From: Grammothele lineata | Lineage: Eukaryota > Basidiomycota > Agaricomycetes > Polyporales > Polyporaceae | DNA: 64,000 nt | Reading direction: 5' to 3' | NCBI GenBank assembly: GCA_002150815.3 | Contig: NDFF03000381.1 | Coordinates: 434,001 to 498,000 of the forward strand | Part shown: positions 11,639 through 21,620 of the stretch, one piece after another | Position numbering within the stretch: the stretch's first letter is position 1 | How the letters are laid out: each line of letters begins with the position of its first letter | Position numbers and translations under genes: made by a program | The notes under the pieces: generated by a model | The model's input: only the letters and a program-made list of their open reading frames with translations | Database searches by the model: none | What the model was told of the DNA's origin: nothing

Positions 11639-14209
11639 CTATCCTCCCCGGGCGGTTGCTTTGATTTTACGCTTCTTCTCGGCCTTCGGGATCTTATGTT
11701 TACGTTTCTCGCGCGCCTCCGCCTTGGCTGCCTTCTTCCGCTCCTATCACGCAGCAAAAATTCAATGGTTAACTCAAGCTCCTGCGGCACACGAGTCGGT
11801 GGTGGGGAACACAGAACACACCTTCTTCGCTTCCTTGTCCTCGTGTCGGTGGCCCCGCGGCTTCCTCTCCCTGGTGCCGCCCTCCTCGTCCTCCCCAGAA
11901 TCCTCATCCTCGTCTGAGTCATGGCTTTCGCTCTCACTCCCCGCATCGTGGTCTTCCGCTTCGCCTTCGCCGCCGTCATCTGCGTCTTCCCCGCCTGCCG
12001 CGCGCGCCGCACCGCCGTCCTTCTGGTCCGCGAACGCGACCGTCTTCTTCGCCTTCCCGACCCGCCGCGCCGGATCAGCGTCCACGCTCCCGTCCACGCC
12101 CGCCTGCCCGCCCTCGGCCGCGTTCTCCGCGTGCCCCGTCTTCCCCGTATGCAGCGTGCGCTCGGCCGGGCCGACGATGCCGATCGTGTCCTTGTAGATG
12201 AGCTGCGCGCCGTCGCCGCGGCTGAGCACGCCGACGTCGCGCTCGGGGTCGAAGACCTCGTTGAGCGTGCGGGGGATGTACGAGCGCATGAAAACTGCGT
12301 CGTCATCCGCGCCCTGGCCTTCCCCTCGTCGCCCTGCTTGTTCCTCGCCTCTTTCGAAATCGTCGTCCTGCTCAGCACTGGGCTCGGACGCCATCCATTC
12401 GCGGAGGAGCACAGCATCCGCGATCGAATCGACAGTGGTGGGGGCGGACGCGGACGCGCCGCGAGTGACAAACTCGAAGGCACGCCGGAGACCGACGGCA
12501 CGCACGCCGCGGCGTGCGAAAAAGTCCTCGACGTTGCGTAGGTCTGCGCGGAGGAAATCAAACGCGTGCGGGTGGTCGTGCTCGACCGACTGCGAGACGT
12601 CGATGATGTGCAGGTGCCCGCGGGGCGCCGGGGTCGGGGTCGGGGGGGAAGGCTCGTCCGCGTTCGCATCCGCGGATGTAGATGCGGAGACAGAGGAAGA
12701 GGACGGGATGCCTGATGGCCCTGTTTGAGGGCCAGAGTCTGAAGATGAGGGCTCCGCAGGTGTGGACTGGGCAGCCTCGTCGTCGGGCTCGTCGATGTGG
12801 TAGAGAATGTTGTATTCGGACAGGTCGGCGTGGACTAGCCTGCACTCCACGAACATCTTGCGGGTCATCAGCATCAGCTCAACATACAACTCTGGGAATG
12901 CGGACTCTGGGATGTCTGCGTCCTTCAAACGCGGGGAAGCCCTACAGATTGGGACGCGTTCAGATCTAGCAGCGCCCTTCCCTGAGGAGAAGACGGGATT
13001 CTTACCACCCGTCCTTATCGCCGACGAAGGACATGACCAAGACGTTCTCTCGGACCTCGATAGGCTCGGGACAGCGGATGTCAGCGGCACGCAGACGCTT
13101 CAAATTGCGCATCTCCTTCTCGGCCCACACGCGGACCATCTTGCGGGGGTTATGGCGGCTGCAGAAGAACGCCAAATACGAGAGATTGAGTTTCGACCGG
13201 AAGATTTCGCCTCGAGAGACCCTGAGCCGCGATCCAGACGCACCTATACCCCCGTCGGAAGCGGAACTCGCCCGTCACATACCGGTCCCGGTCCTTGAAT
13301 ACGAGAATGGAAGTCTTGTAAATCTTGAGCGCGAGGTGGCGGCGTTCCGGGGTGAGGGCGTGGTACACGTTGGCCTATATGAACGGCGTCAGAGATGTAC
13401 TGTAGAATACCGAAGACTGTCACGAGGTAAATTGAACACTGACCTCCTTCCCGGTGCTCACGCACCCATTCACTTCGTAGACGAGCCCGCGCCCAATCAT
13501 CTTGAATAGGATGATACGCGTGCGAGGGTCCAGCACTTGCTCGTTGGTCGCGCGATCGCTCTTATCCTTCATATTCGCCGTTGCAGACGGGCCCTTCCTG
13601 TTCACACCTACGCCGAGATCGTACGGCAGGTCGAGATTCCGCAGTCGTGACGAGTATTTCGAGAGAGCTTGCAGTTGGTTCTCCGTCTTATCTTTAGCAT
13701 GTTGCTGTTCCTGCTGTGACGCCGCGGGCGCCGTGGGCTTTGGGAGCCTTGGACGATTCACTGCCGGGAGGGAAGCCACGGCGGCCTTCCCGTTCAATGC
13801 AGACGCGACGCCTTGGGCGGCCCCAGTGCGCACCGCGACGTGCTGCCGCAGTCGATTGTACTGTTTCGTGAAATCTGCGTGGGCAATTCGTCCGGGCTGG
13901 GTATGGCGAGCGGCAGGGGCGGGACGCACCTCGTTCCGCGATCTCCCAATCCTCGTCTTCGGCACGGAGCGTTTGGAACGCCTCGGCCTCGAGCTGGTCT
14001 TCTTCTTGCTCAAATTCGTCTGGTTCGCTTTCATCTTCCCCAGAGCTCCCCGAAGACCACTCTAGGAGCTGAGCTTCGTCGTCGATAAAATTATGCCCCT
14101 GGCGGGGGTCGAGAGGGGCTGAGAGCGACGCGGATATCTCTTCTGGTGCGTCGTCGAACTGGCCGTCCTCAACCGCGTCATGTATAGTGTGCACCGATAC
14201 TTCTGGCAT
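11639..14209 (-). CDS. RIO1: Atypical protein kinase/ATPase Rio1 (18S rRNA maturation)
   Basis: Rio1 acts late in cytoplasmic 40S subunit maturation. Six exons (minus): 14209-13930, 13874-13444, 13374-13244, 13158-13006, 12941-11822, 11743-11639; 739 aa, in frame. Motifs: nucleotide loop [52 protein letters not shown], hinge [12 protein letters not shown], catalytic loop [12 protein letters not shown] and metal-binding [15 protein letters not shown]. The C-terminus is acidic then strongly basic ([20 protein letters not shown]), typical of the family. An insert of ~60 residues rich in Ser/Pro/Asp separates the catalytic loop from IIDVSQS. I start at [20 protein letters not shown] (14209) because this matches the usual conserved beginning; in-frame ATGs at 14332 and 14419 would add N-terminal residues. 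Its promoter is shared with the membrane-protein gene at 14484. Confidence 0.93.
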
Positions 14210-14483
14210 ATTCTCAGTGTTTGTACCGGTGTAGGAGTCGGCGGGTGAGGGTATGAAGAAAGCCGTTGTGGCTGAAGACGTCGATGGAAAATCTTGGGCC
14301 CTCAGCAGATTCCGATCCGATCTTGTCGTCATCGCATGTGCTTTATCTAATCTCTTAGCACAAGCATTACGCGTTCGCGCAGCTTGAGGCGGTTTGCACA
14401 CAACTTCATTCTGAGCCACCTCATCTGCTCGATTCTCATATATTTCCGAGCTCGCTGTCTCGGTCTGCTATCCAATACGAAGG

Positions 14484-15213
14484 ATGGCTACATCTACAAG
14501 AAGACGAAATACATTCCGCTTCTTTGAGGATGACGAAGGTCAGGTCGAGCCTATACTGGACGAGCAAGGTGCGCCGCATCTACCTACGTGTTTCTCCCAA
14601 CTTCAGCCCGCCCCATTGCAGAACAGGAAGAGTTGATTGAAAATCTGCGGAAGGCTGACGAAACTTCTAATTCCTTCTACGACATGGGACTGCTGGTCGT
14701 AATTGGGCTGTCGCTGCTCATGTGAGTGTTCCTCTCTTGCAATTCTAAGATGGGTGAGCCTCACACAGATGCAGTCATTTCGTATACCTACTTAGCCCGA
14801 AGAAGCTATCACCACTTGCTGTCCTTGTGTCAGAACCTCCACGACCAGATTCGCCTCCCCCCGACCCGGTGCCCTTTGCTGCCGCACTCACTCTCCTGCA
14901 AATCCTCATACAGGCCCACCTAGGCCTATCATGCGTTCCTGCGAGCCATTCTATTCGAAGGGCCGTGTCTAATGTGTCCCTTCCCGCCGGAATTTCCATA
15001 CCACTCCCTCTGTCACACCCACTTACCGTCGCCTTGCCCATGGCAGGGCCCTTGTATGCTCTTATGCTGGGTCGAGGCAGGGCAGACGTGCTGTGGTGGG
15101 CGATGCCTGGATTTCTGACCGCCCTCGTTGCGTTGGTCAGGAAATGGGAGAGAGATGGGGCGAGGGACCTTGCGGAACTGGAGAAGTTGCGCTACACTGC
15201 CCGAGGAGCATGA
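14484..15213 (+). CDS. Uncharacterised small membrane protein
   Basis: Three exons, 14484-14568, 14607-14721 and 14769-15213, join in frame to 214 aa. The N-terminal ~60 residues are polar and acidic (FFEDDEGQVEPILDEQ), then come a hydrophobic helix MGLLVVIGLSLLICSHFVYL, a Pro-rich loop (PPRPDSPPPDPVP), an amphipathic segment and further hydrophobic stretches near AALTLLQILIQAHLGL and LWWAMPGFLTALVALV. It ends with a charged tail (RKWERDGARDLAELEKLRY). It looks like a 2-4 pass endomembrane protein. I recognise no family. It sits head-to-head with RIO1, 274 bp apart. The gene is well supported by clean splice sites and frame closure; the function is unknown. Confidence 0.75.
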
Positions 15214-15519
15214 GGCTGAGGTGTGTAACTTCTAGCGACTTCCTTTGTGCCACGTCCCGCCCCGCGTCGCTACCATATGCACCGTCTGTAAAGTAAATTC
15301 CACACAATATATTCCAAGTCACAGTGGAACACCCATGCCGTCATGACAACACGCAGAAAGTGTAGAGTTGAGACCTCGCACGAGTGCACCGCAGAGTCCG
15401 AGATGCAGACGTTCTTAGCGCTACGGGGCAGATCTCGATCTTCTTCTATGGGCAGGCGCCCACGCTCACTTCGTGCTCTCGTGTCTTGAAGGTGCCGCAG
15501 GACTTCGACCAGGTACACC

Positions 15520-16023
15520 ATGTCTACCCGCCTCGCTGCCAGGCTGCAGCCCTTCTTCCCCTCTCTCACGCGCTCTGCGGTAAATCGCGCTGCGTCGCGG
15601 CCTGTGCCCCCTCCTCGAGGTATGTCACCGCCGCATGGACCTCGTGTGCGCAAGTCTTGGGGTACAACAGACGTCGCTGACACGGTCAGGTCCAGGCGCC
15701 ATTGCAACCCCGGAGGACTTCCTCAAGGCCATTGGACGCTCCTCTGAGACCAAGCTGACGGGCGTCGAGTCGTGGGAGCAGCTTTGGCAGACAAATGGCA
15801 GCCAGCTCAAGAAGGCAGGGCTCGCGGTAAAGGACCGTAGGTGCGTGCTGATGCTAAGGCCTTTGTCGCTATCTCCAATGCGCCTCGACTCACTTCTCGG
15901 CTGTGCGAATACCCTATGCACCGTTCCAGGTACATCTTGTGGAGCATGGAGAAATTCCGTCAAGGGGAGGATCCAGAAGACTTTGCCCACCTGCCAAAGC
16001 CGCCCAAGAAGTTCCGAGGGTGA
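15520..16023 (+). CDS. FYV4: Mitochondrial small-subunit ribosomal protein mS41 (IGR motif)
   Basis: Three exons, 15520-15619, 15690-15840, 15930-16023, give 114 aa. The N-terminus STRLAARLQPFFPSLTRSAV with further Arg and no acids is a mitochondrial presequence. The mature part contains ATPEDFLKAIGRSSETK, the defining IGR motif of the mS41/Fyv4 family, then a helix WEQLWQTNGSQLKKAGLAVK and RRYILWSMEKFRQG with a basic tail PKPPKKFRG. The family is a component of the fungal mitoribosome small subunit. Length is normal for the family. The neighbours (unknown membrane protein upstream, tRNA downstream) give no operon-like link. Confidence 0.88.
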
Positions 16024-16319
16024 GTAATTTACCCTTTCGACGGGCAAGTGTCCTGGAATTTAACACAGCTGTGTGCTAGGCGTGGTCCTGCTGTGCAAAA
16101 TGGAAAACGCCTCAGGCATCGGTAGCTGTGACAGCATGCTCGTGCTGGACTTCCATCTCTTTCTATGTACCCATATTACTTGCCTTAATCACAGCAATAT
16201 GTTCTGCTCCGGACCTTCTGGTTGCCATAAAGAAGTCGGCATAGGATCGGTATGCACGCAGGACGCGTGTGTCAGAAGGCTGCTACTTAACGTTACAGGT
16301 TGTAGAGGAGTGCAAAAAA
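16024..16319. other. Intergenic, 3' side of mS41
   Basis: About 300 bp between mS41 and the tRNA. There is no convincing ORF. An AAAAAA run on the + strand at its right end is the tRNA terminator (separate entry). Confidence 0.5.
16314..16319 (-). terminator. RNA polymerase III terminator of tRNA-Glu
   Basis: On the minus strand a T6 run follows the tRNA 3' end directly after one base (the discriminator). T-runs of this length are the standard Pol III stop signal. Confidence 0.8.
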
Positions 16320-16391
16320 CTCCGATACGGGGAATCGAACCCCGAGCTACCGCGTGAAAGGCGGTAATGTTAGCCGTTACACCATATCGGA
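16320..16391 (-). tRNA. tRNA-Glu (anticodon UUC)
   Basis: Read on the minus strand, the 7-bp acceptor stem pairs TCCGATA with TATCGGA. The D-arm contains GGTGTAACGGCTAACA (A box), and the anticodon arm CCGC-CTTTCAC-GCGG exposes TTC. The T-arm GGGG-TTCGATT-CCCC holds the B box. Discriminator G at 16320. No intron. The tRNA is 72 nt, normal length, and all stems pair, so it should be functional. Confidence 0.97.
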
Positions 16392-16934
16392 TTGAGGGGT
16401 TCAATGCTGTTAGCAAATATATCTTCGGCGCTCCTCTTATCGCCCGACCCTCGTCGCGTTGGGACAACGGAAGCACGAAATGAAGTGGAGGCGTGCAGAT
16501 AGCCCGGGCTGTGATGGGAGGAGTTGGAACGTGGCCCAAGATTTTAAGTTGGGACAAAGCGACAGACAAAGGTACGCAACAGGTGGCCGTAGCCGCCGTG
16601 GGTTGGTCGCAGACACAGCTCGGAGGGCGCCGAGGCCGATCTACGATGGCTGCCTTGTCCCTGCGCTTGTGCCACCCGCCGCCGATACCTGGCCCAAAGC
16701 GACAATAGGCCCTTTGACGCTCCGGCCACCTCTGTCGCGCTTTGCGCTACCGCTCTTTGTCTCTCCCGCTACGTGATATAAGTCGCCTGCAATGCCTTCC
16801 CGAACCCACATACGCCCCTTTCCCTTTCTCTTCCTTCGCCTGCGCCCGCCGCTGCTTCTCCTCGCGACCCTATAAAGCACATCGCCACCACCGCTCGATA
16901 CCACCGTCACCACAACACTCGCGAAGCAAGAGCA
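16392..16934. promoter_or_regulatory. Upstream region of the C2H2-like gene and the tRNA
   Basis: A GC-rich region with a long CT-rich tract from about 16790 to 16900 (ttccctttctcttccttcg and similar), the usual 5'-leader composition of basidiomycete genes, and a tataa-like element in ccctataaagc near 16870, ~65 bp before the ATG. No coding evidence on the + strand. A minus-strand frame overlapping here is antisense to the first exon. Confidence 0.5.
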
Positions 16935-18239
16935 ATGGCCGCAGCACCGCGCGCACTCGCTCGCAACCACAGCGTGACCGAGGGGGAAGACGACATGGGG
17001 TGGCTGAAGCGCGCCGCGCCCCAGTTCCACACGCAGCCCGAGGCGCTGCCCGATGTGTTCGAGACCGGCGCCGCGGGTCACGGTGCGGGCGCGGACTCGG
17101 ACGAAGACGCGAGTGGAAGCGAGTCTGAAGACGGCTCGGACTCGTCTGACGAGGAGGACCCGCTGCACCCGTACAACGTCCCCGACGACGCGTACGGGTG
17201 GCACAATGACGGCTCCGTCGCGTACCTGGGTAACAACTAGTACGTATTCAGTCCCTGTCTCTTCCATTCATGTGGCTGGATCCTCACCGGCATCGCACGT
17301 CATAGCAGCTTGGGCAACAACGTCCCCCAGCACGCGTCCGTCGCCGCCGACGACGCGCCGTACGTTCCCCCGCCCACAGGCAACGAGAACCCGGGCCTCG
17401 CCGCTTACCTGAACCCGTCGGACCTCGCGCCCACCAACGGCTTCGTCTTCCCGGGACAGTTGAGCTACCCTGATGACGCATTCGAAGTCCCGCAGGCCGG
17501 GTACAACCCCTCCACCTCCACCTCCCCGAAAGCCACGACTAAAGCTCGGTCTTCCGTCCGCTCCTCGGGAAGCGCGAGCACCTCGCGGCGCACCACCTCT
17601 CGCACGAAGAGCACCTACCGCGAGGAGTCGGACGACGACGACGCAGACGCATATGTCGAGTCGAGCGGCGACTCCGAGGACGAGTACGTGCCCTCGCCCC
17701 AGATTAGAAAGGGCAAGCTCTCCAGGTCAACAGGACGCCGCACCGCGTTTTCCCGCCACTCGTACTCGCCGTACCCCGCCTCGCCCGCGTCCACGGCCGA
17801 GTCCGGCCTCTCCTCCAGCACCGCGTCGACCGCGAGCGGGAGCGCGTCGCGCCGCCCCGGCTCGCGCAACGTGCAGATCCTCGACCAGCCCCCTCCGCCC
17901 CGCGGCGCGTGGGAGAAGACCGGCCCGCGCGCGTACCTCTGCCCGTGGTGCGGGCACCTGCAGGCGAACCGGCGCTCGCCCGACATGGAGCGGCACATCC
18001 GCTCGCACTTCCGCGCTGCGGCGATGCAGCAGTTCGTGTGCTGCGGTGTGCCGCGCAACGAGGTGCCCTCATACGGGGTGGAGCTCGCGCAGGAGGAGGA
18101 GAACGCGTGGGTGTTCCGCGGGCGGGAGATGGTCGGGGGGTGCCACGCGACGTTCAGCCGGATGGACGCGCTCAAGCGTCATTGGAAGAACGGGAACAAC
18201 TCGTGCATCGGCGACATCAAGTACGCGAAGGTGAACTGA
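16935..18239 (+). CDS. C2H2-like zinc-finger protein (putative transcription factor)
   Basis: Two exons, 16935-17239 and 17309-18239, give 411 aa. The N-terminal ~300 residues are acidic and Ser/Thr/Asp-rich (a possible activation region). The C-terminal ~110 hold two finger-like elements: CPWCGHLQANRRSPDMERHI with RSH (C-x2-C-x14-H-x3-H) and a wider one containing CC and CHATFSRMDALKRHWKNG followed by a cysteine in NNSCIGD. The second lacks the classic pair spacing. This C-terminal pairing recurs in uncharacterised Agaricomycete proteins as far as I recall. DNA binding is likely but the target is unknown. A clean intron and CT-rich leader support the gene model. Confidence 0.75.
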
Positions 18240-18786
18240 GGGGGCCGGGCCGGAGAGTTGAGGACGCAGGGCGTTTCTTCCCTTCGAGCGAGTTTGGTCT
18301 AGAGCGGCGACGGAGATCACGGAAGTGGCCCTCGCCGCGGAGTGTCCTGAACGAACTTTCTATGACCGTCATTCATCATCACTATGCTGTATCACTTTCA
18401 CGACGTTGTTGTACGCACCTCACGACCAGGGCTCGCGCATACGTTGTACTTCTGACATGCCATCCATTCGTTATATGTAGCTTAGCATCTCTCCACTCTG
18501 TGCACTTACAACCGTAATAGTCAGCAATCGCATTCGGGTTAGAACATTCATCTGTCATGCGCGTGGGATGCAAGACAATCTTGCCGAGTATCTGAAACTT
18601 GCATCGAAGGCTGGCTAATGCGTCGTGCGAAGAAGTCTGAAAGCGGCGTTGCGAGCACGTGGTACTCTACAGCAGACAAGGACGTACAATAAACGCGTGA
18701 GGTCCATCAGATTTCCATTTTCCGGACACTTGCCCCAGAGTCAGAGCAATCTAAGCACTAGAAAGACTCCATAGGCGGCCCTACGG
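18240..18786. other. Intergenic between convergent genes
   Basis: About 550 bp of moderate GC between the zinc-finger gene and the FHA gene, with AT-rich patches near 18370-18490. No ORF longer than ~70 codons has family similarity; this probably holds both 3' UTRs. Confidence 0.5.
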
Positions 18787-20033
18787 TTACGCAGCATCCT
18801 CGCTGAGAAGGACATATTCGCGGGCAGACTCGCCAAATTTGATCACTGGAAACAAGGCGGTCAAAATCTGAACTAGCGGTGGCAGCGGGAAATTGACAAA
18901 CCGTCGCCTGCGAGGAGCTCACAATAACGTGACGTGGGGATCGGCGAGTCATTGACAATAGTGCCATTGGTAGACTCCAGATCGATGATGTACGGCCTGA
19001 GAGACGTGTCAGTACGAGGCTACGGGTCGGCGGAGAAAGGCACACACTTGACCGCTGCCTTTACGTCCCCGAATTCATTTTTCTCTTGGACGTGGCGGTC
19101 TGTAGCGATTCGAGTTGATGCGAGGACCACAACGACGTGAAGTGGGGAACGTACATTGAATGACCGCGTGCTGCTTCGAGCACGAAGGGTGTTCGACCGC
19201 TATATCCACCACCGCCCTGTCCCGGCCAATGAGATACGCACTCTGGCGTTGTATATGCAGCAAATCTGTAGGGGGATGGCCCTTGACGTCAGCTTCCACT
19301 CCCTCAATCTTCTCCCCTCACTCCGCGACCCGACCCACTCATGGACGCAACGCCCAGGCCTACAAAACAGACACTCACCGACCTGCTCCTTCCCCTTGAA
19401 CACGTACAATCTCCACCCCACGGACGGCTTCCTCGCCTCTGGCGGCTCGTGGTACTTGAGCACCGTTTTCGTCCCGTCTCCGTGCTGAACCGTCTTCGTG
19501 TCTGCCGCGAGTAGCCCAGACGGCGCAAAGTTCGGCTTCGCCTTGTCCTCCTCATCTCCTTCCTTAGTCTCCGACCGCTCTCGCGAGTCAGGACGCGACG
19601 AGCGTGCGCGGGGTGACGCCGAACGCCGAGAGGAGGGCCCCGCGCGCGACTCTGAGCCCCGGTCCCTGTCTGGACCCCCTCGACGAGAGCGGTCGTCGCC
19701 GCGGCGATATTCGTCGTCCCTGTCCCTGTCCCTCTCTCTGTCACGCCGCCTGTCGTCGTCGCGTGCGCGCCCACCGTATCCCCCGTCCCTTTCCCTATTC
19801 TCCTCTCGCCCTTCTCTCCGCCTCCGGTCACTGTCTCCGCCACGCCCACCGTCGTATCTTCCAGATTCGTTACGCCTGTCATCATAGTCGCCGCGGTCGC
19901 GTCGGGGGCCGGAGCGGTAGCGGTCCTCAGAGTCGCGTGGATAGCGGTCGCGGTCACGACGGTCGTCCTCCCGGTAGCGGGAGGAACCACCTTCTCCATT
20001 CCTGTATGATGAGCGCGGAGAGTCTCTAGGCAT
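18787..20033 (-). CDS. FHA-domain protein, SNIP1/Pml1-like (pre-mRNA retention/splicing)
   Basis: Five exons (minus): 20033-19379, 19265-19155, 19099-19048, 18996-18902, 18845-18787; 323 aa. The N-terminal ~150 residues are an RD/RS/RE-rich, low-complexity region. A linker with PNFAPSGLLAADTKTV and VLKYHEPPEARKPS is typical of the SNIP1/Pml1 family. The FHA domain follows: WRLYVFKGKEQ, then YLIGRDRAVVDIAVEHPSCS with KQHAVIQYR, and YIIDLESTNGTIVND, containing the phosphothreonine-binding GR, S-x2-H and NG landmarks. Yeast Pml1 is part of the RES complex that retains unspliced pre-mRNA; the metazoan homologue SNIP1 is a spliceosome component. An intron falls just before the conserved FHA strand DLLHIQRQSAYLIGRD. 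Confidence 0.87.
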
Positions 20034-20341
20034 AGCGAGCGCGTGTTCAGGAAGAGGAAGAGGGCAAGATGGCCAGTGGTTCGAGGAGGGTCATCGACTC
20101 GACTCGGCTTGCTCCAGAAACTCAGCCACAGCTCACTCGGGCGTCTATCTCGGCTGATGCATAAGCGCTCATAGTGTGGTTGAAAATCCGCCGCCAGTCT
20201 GCAAGTTGAACTTGGTTGCGGCGTCGCAGATACGTGCCGCGCGGACAGAAACAGTATTGATACAAACGATTAATTGTTTTACAGTACATTACAAGTGATC
20301 GTAAGCAGTCGTAGTAATCGTGAGTGTGTCCCATGGTCATT

Positions 20342-21620
20342 TTACGTGCAGAAGAGGGTGCCGAGGTGGATACCTTCGTACGGGCCGAGGTGGTTGAGGA
20401 CATTGCCGTCGAGGAGGGAGCTGACGGTCTTGTCCGTGCACTGATCGTCGTCCCCGTCGTCGTCGCCCGAGCAGGCAACGGCGTTGCCGGGCGAGAGGAG
20501 GTGGATCTCGCCCTTGGGGTGCTCAAAGCCGAGGAAACGGCCGGGGACGATGGGGACCAAGTCCGCCTCGTTGTTGACGCGCACAAAGTCGGGCACCTTC
20601 TGGTCGAAGAGGGTGACAAAGTCCTTGTTGCCGACGCGGGGGGTACCGTAGGTGACGCCCTTGATGTGGATGTCGGACGGGAGGTTGAGCGTGAGGAAGA
20701 GCGAGTCCAGCTCGGCGAGTGCGCCTCCCAGGGAATGTCCGATCTACAGAGCGGAAAGTGTGCGCGTCAGTTCTCGTGCTGCTTCTGTGTCTGACAGACG
20801 CGCGAGGGAAGGGCGGCGGGGGCGGCGTCGGAGCGGCGCACAAACGAAGCGCGACAGAAGTCAAAACTTGCCCGGAAGGGCGCGGCGGCGCCATCCGCAC
20901 ACGTGGGGGACAGTCGAGCGGGGAAGGAGTGAAGGAGGAGAGACGCACCACGGTCACCTGCGTGGCATTCTTCTCCGAGATGATCTTCTGCGTCTCCGTC
21001 AGGATCGTCGCCGCCGTCTTGGCGTGCTCGGATCCGAACCCGTTGTGCACCTCGACAGAGTCCGGCACGCCCGGGAAGAGCGTGCTGTCCAGGTTCTCCT
21101 TGAAGAATTTCAGGTCCGTCAGGTCCGACAGTCTGCAAGTCCCTCGACGTCAGCTCCCGATCTCCCCCTCCCCTCCTCGGCCCCGTCTCCGAGCTCCACG
21201 GCAGGAAAGCGCGAACAGGACTCACAGGGCAGTAGGGTCGGTGCCTTCGTGCGAGACTATAACGGAGTTCTGGTCCGGCCAGTACCCAACAAAGACTGTT
21301 CCACACTCAACGTCAGCTCCCCGCGTTTCTGTCGAGTGCCCGGTCAAAACGATATACGTACACAGCTGTACCGCGTTTCCGTCACCGCCCGTCAAGGTCG
21401 GCTGGAATCCGGGGAGCGCGTCGCACGCCTCGCCGCACGACCAATCTTTAATCTTGTCCGAGTCACAGTATGCCGCGCGCGCGAACTGCGTAAAGGGCGC
21501 AAAGTTCGCCAAGTCCGTGGAGGACACCGCTGTTGTCGAGCGCGCCTTCTTGGGCATCGGCAGCGCGAGCGAGGGCGCGGCCACTGCCAGCGCGATCAAA
21601 GAGGTCGTATAGAAACGCAT
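20342..21620 (-). CDS. Secreted class-3 lipase (alpha/beta hydrolase)
   Basis: Four exons (minus): 21620-21362, 21295-21226, 21132-20949, 20743-20342; 304 aa. A signal peptide is clear: RFYTTSLIALAVAAPSLALP. The nucleophile elbow is IGHSLGGALAELDSLFL (GxSxG), an acid lies in FVRVNNEADLVPIVPGRFLG, and the histidine is near the C-terminus in LGPYEGIHLGTLFCT. The oxyanion and flap region shows FVGYWPDQNSVIVSHEGTDP. Six or more cysteines suggest disulfides. The layout matches fungal extracellular lipase_3/feruloyl-esterase-like enzymes (Rhizomucor type). Substrate preference between lipid and feruloyl ester cannot be told from sequence alone. A leading pro-region (PMPKKARS) could be cleaved at the basic site. 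Confidence 0.9.

Noticed and set aside
11921..12541. 206-codon + frame inside RIO1
   Set aside because: Antisense shadow of the large RIO1 exon caused by codon bias and GC.
16641..17267. 208-codon minus frame
   Set aside because: Antisense to exon 1 of the zinc-finger gene and its promoter; Val/Arg-rich with no motif.
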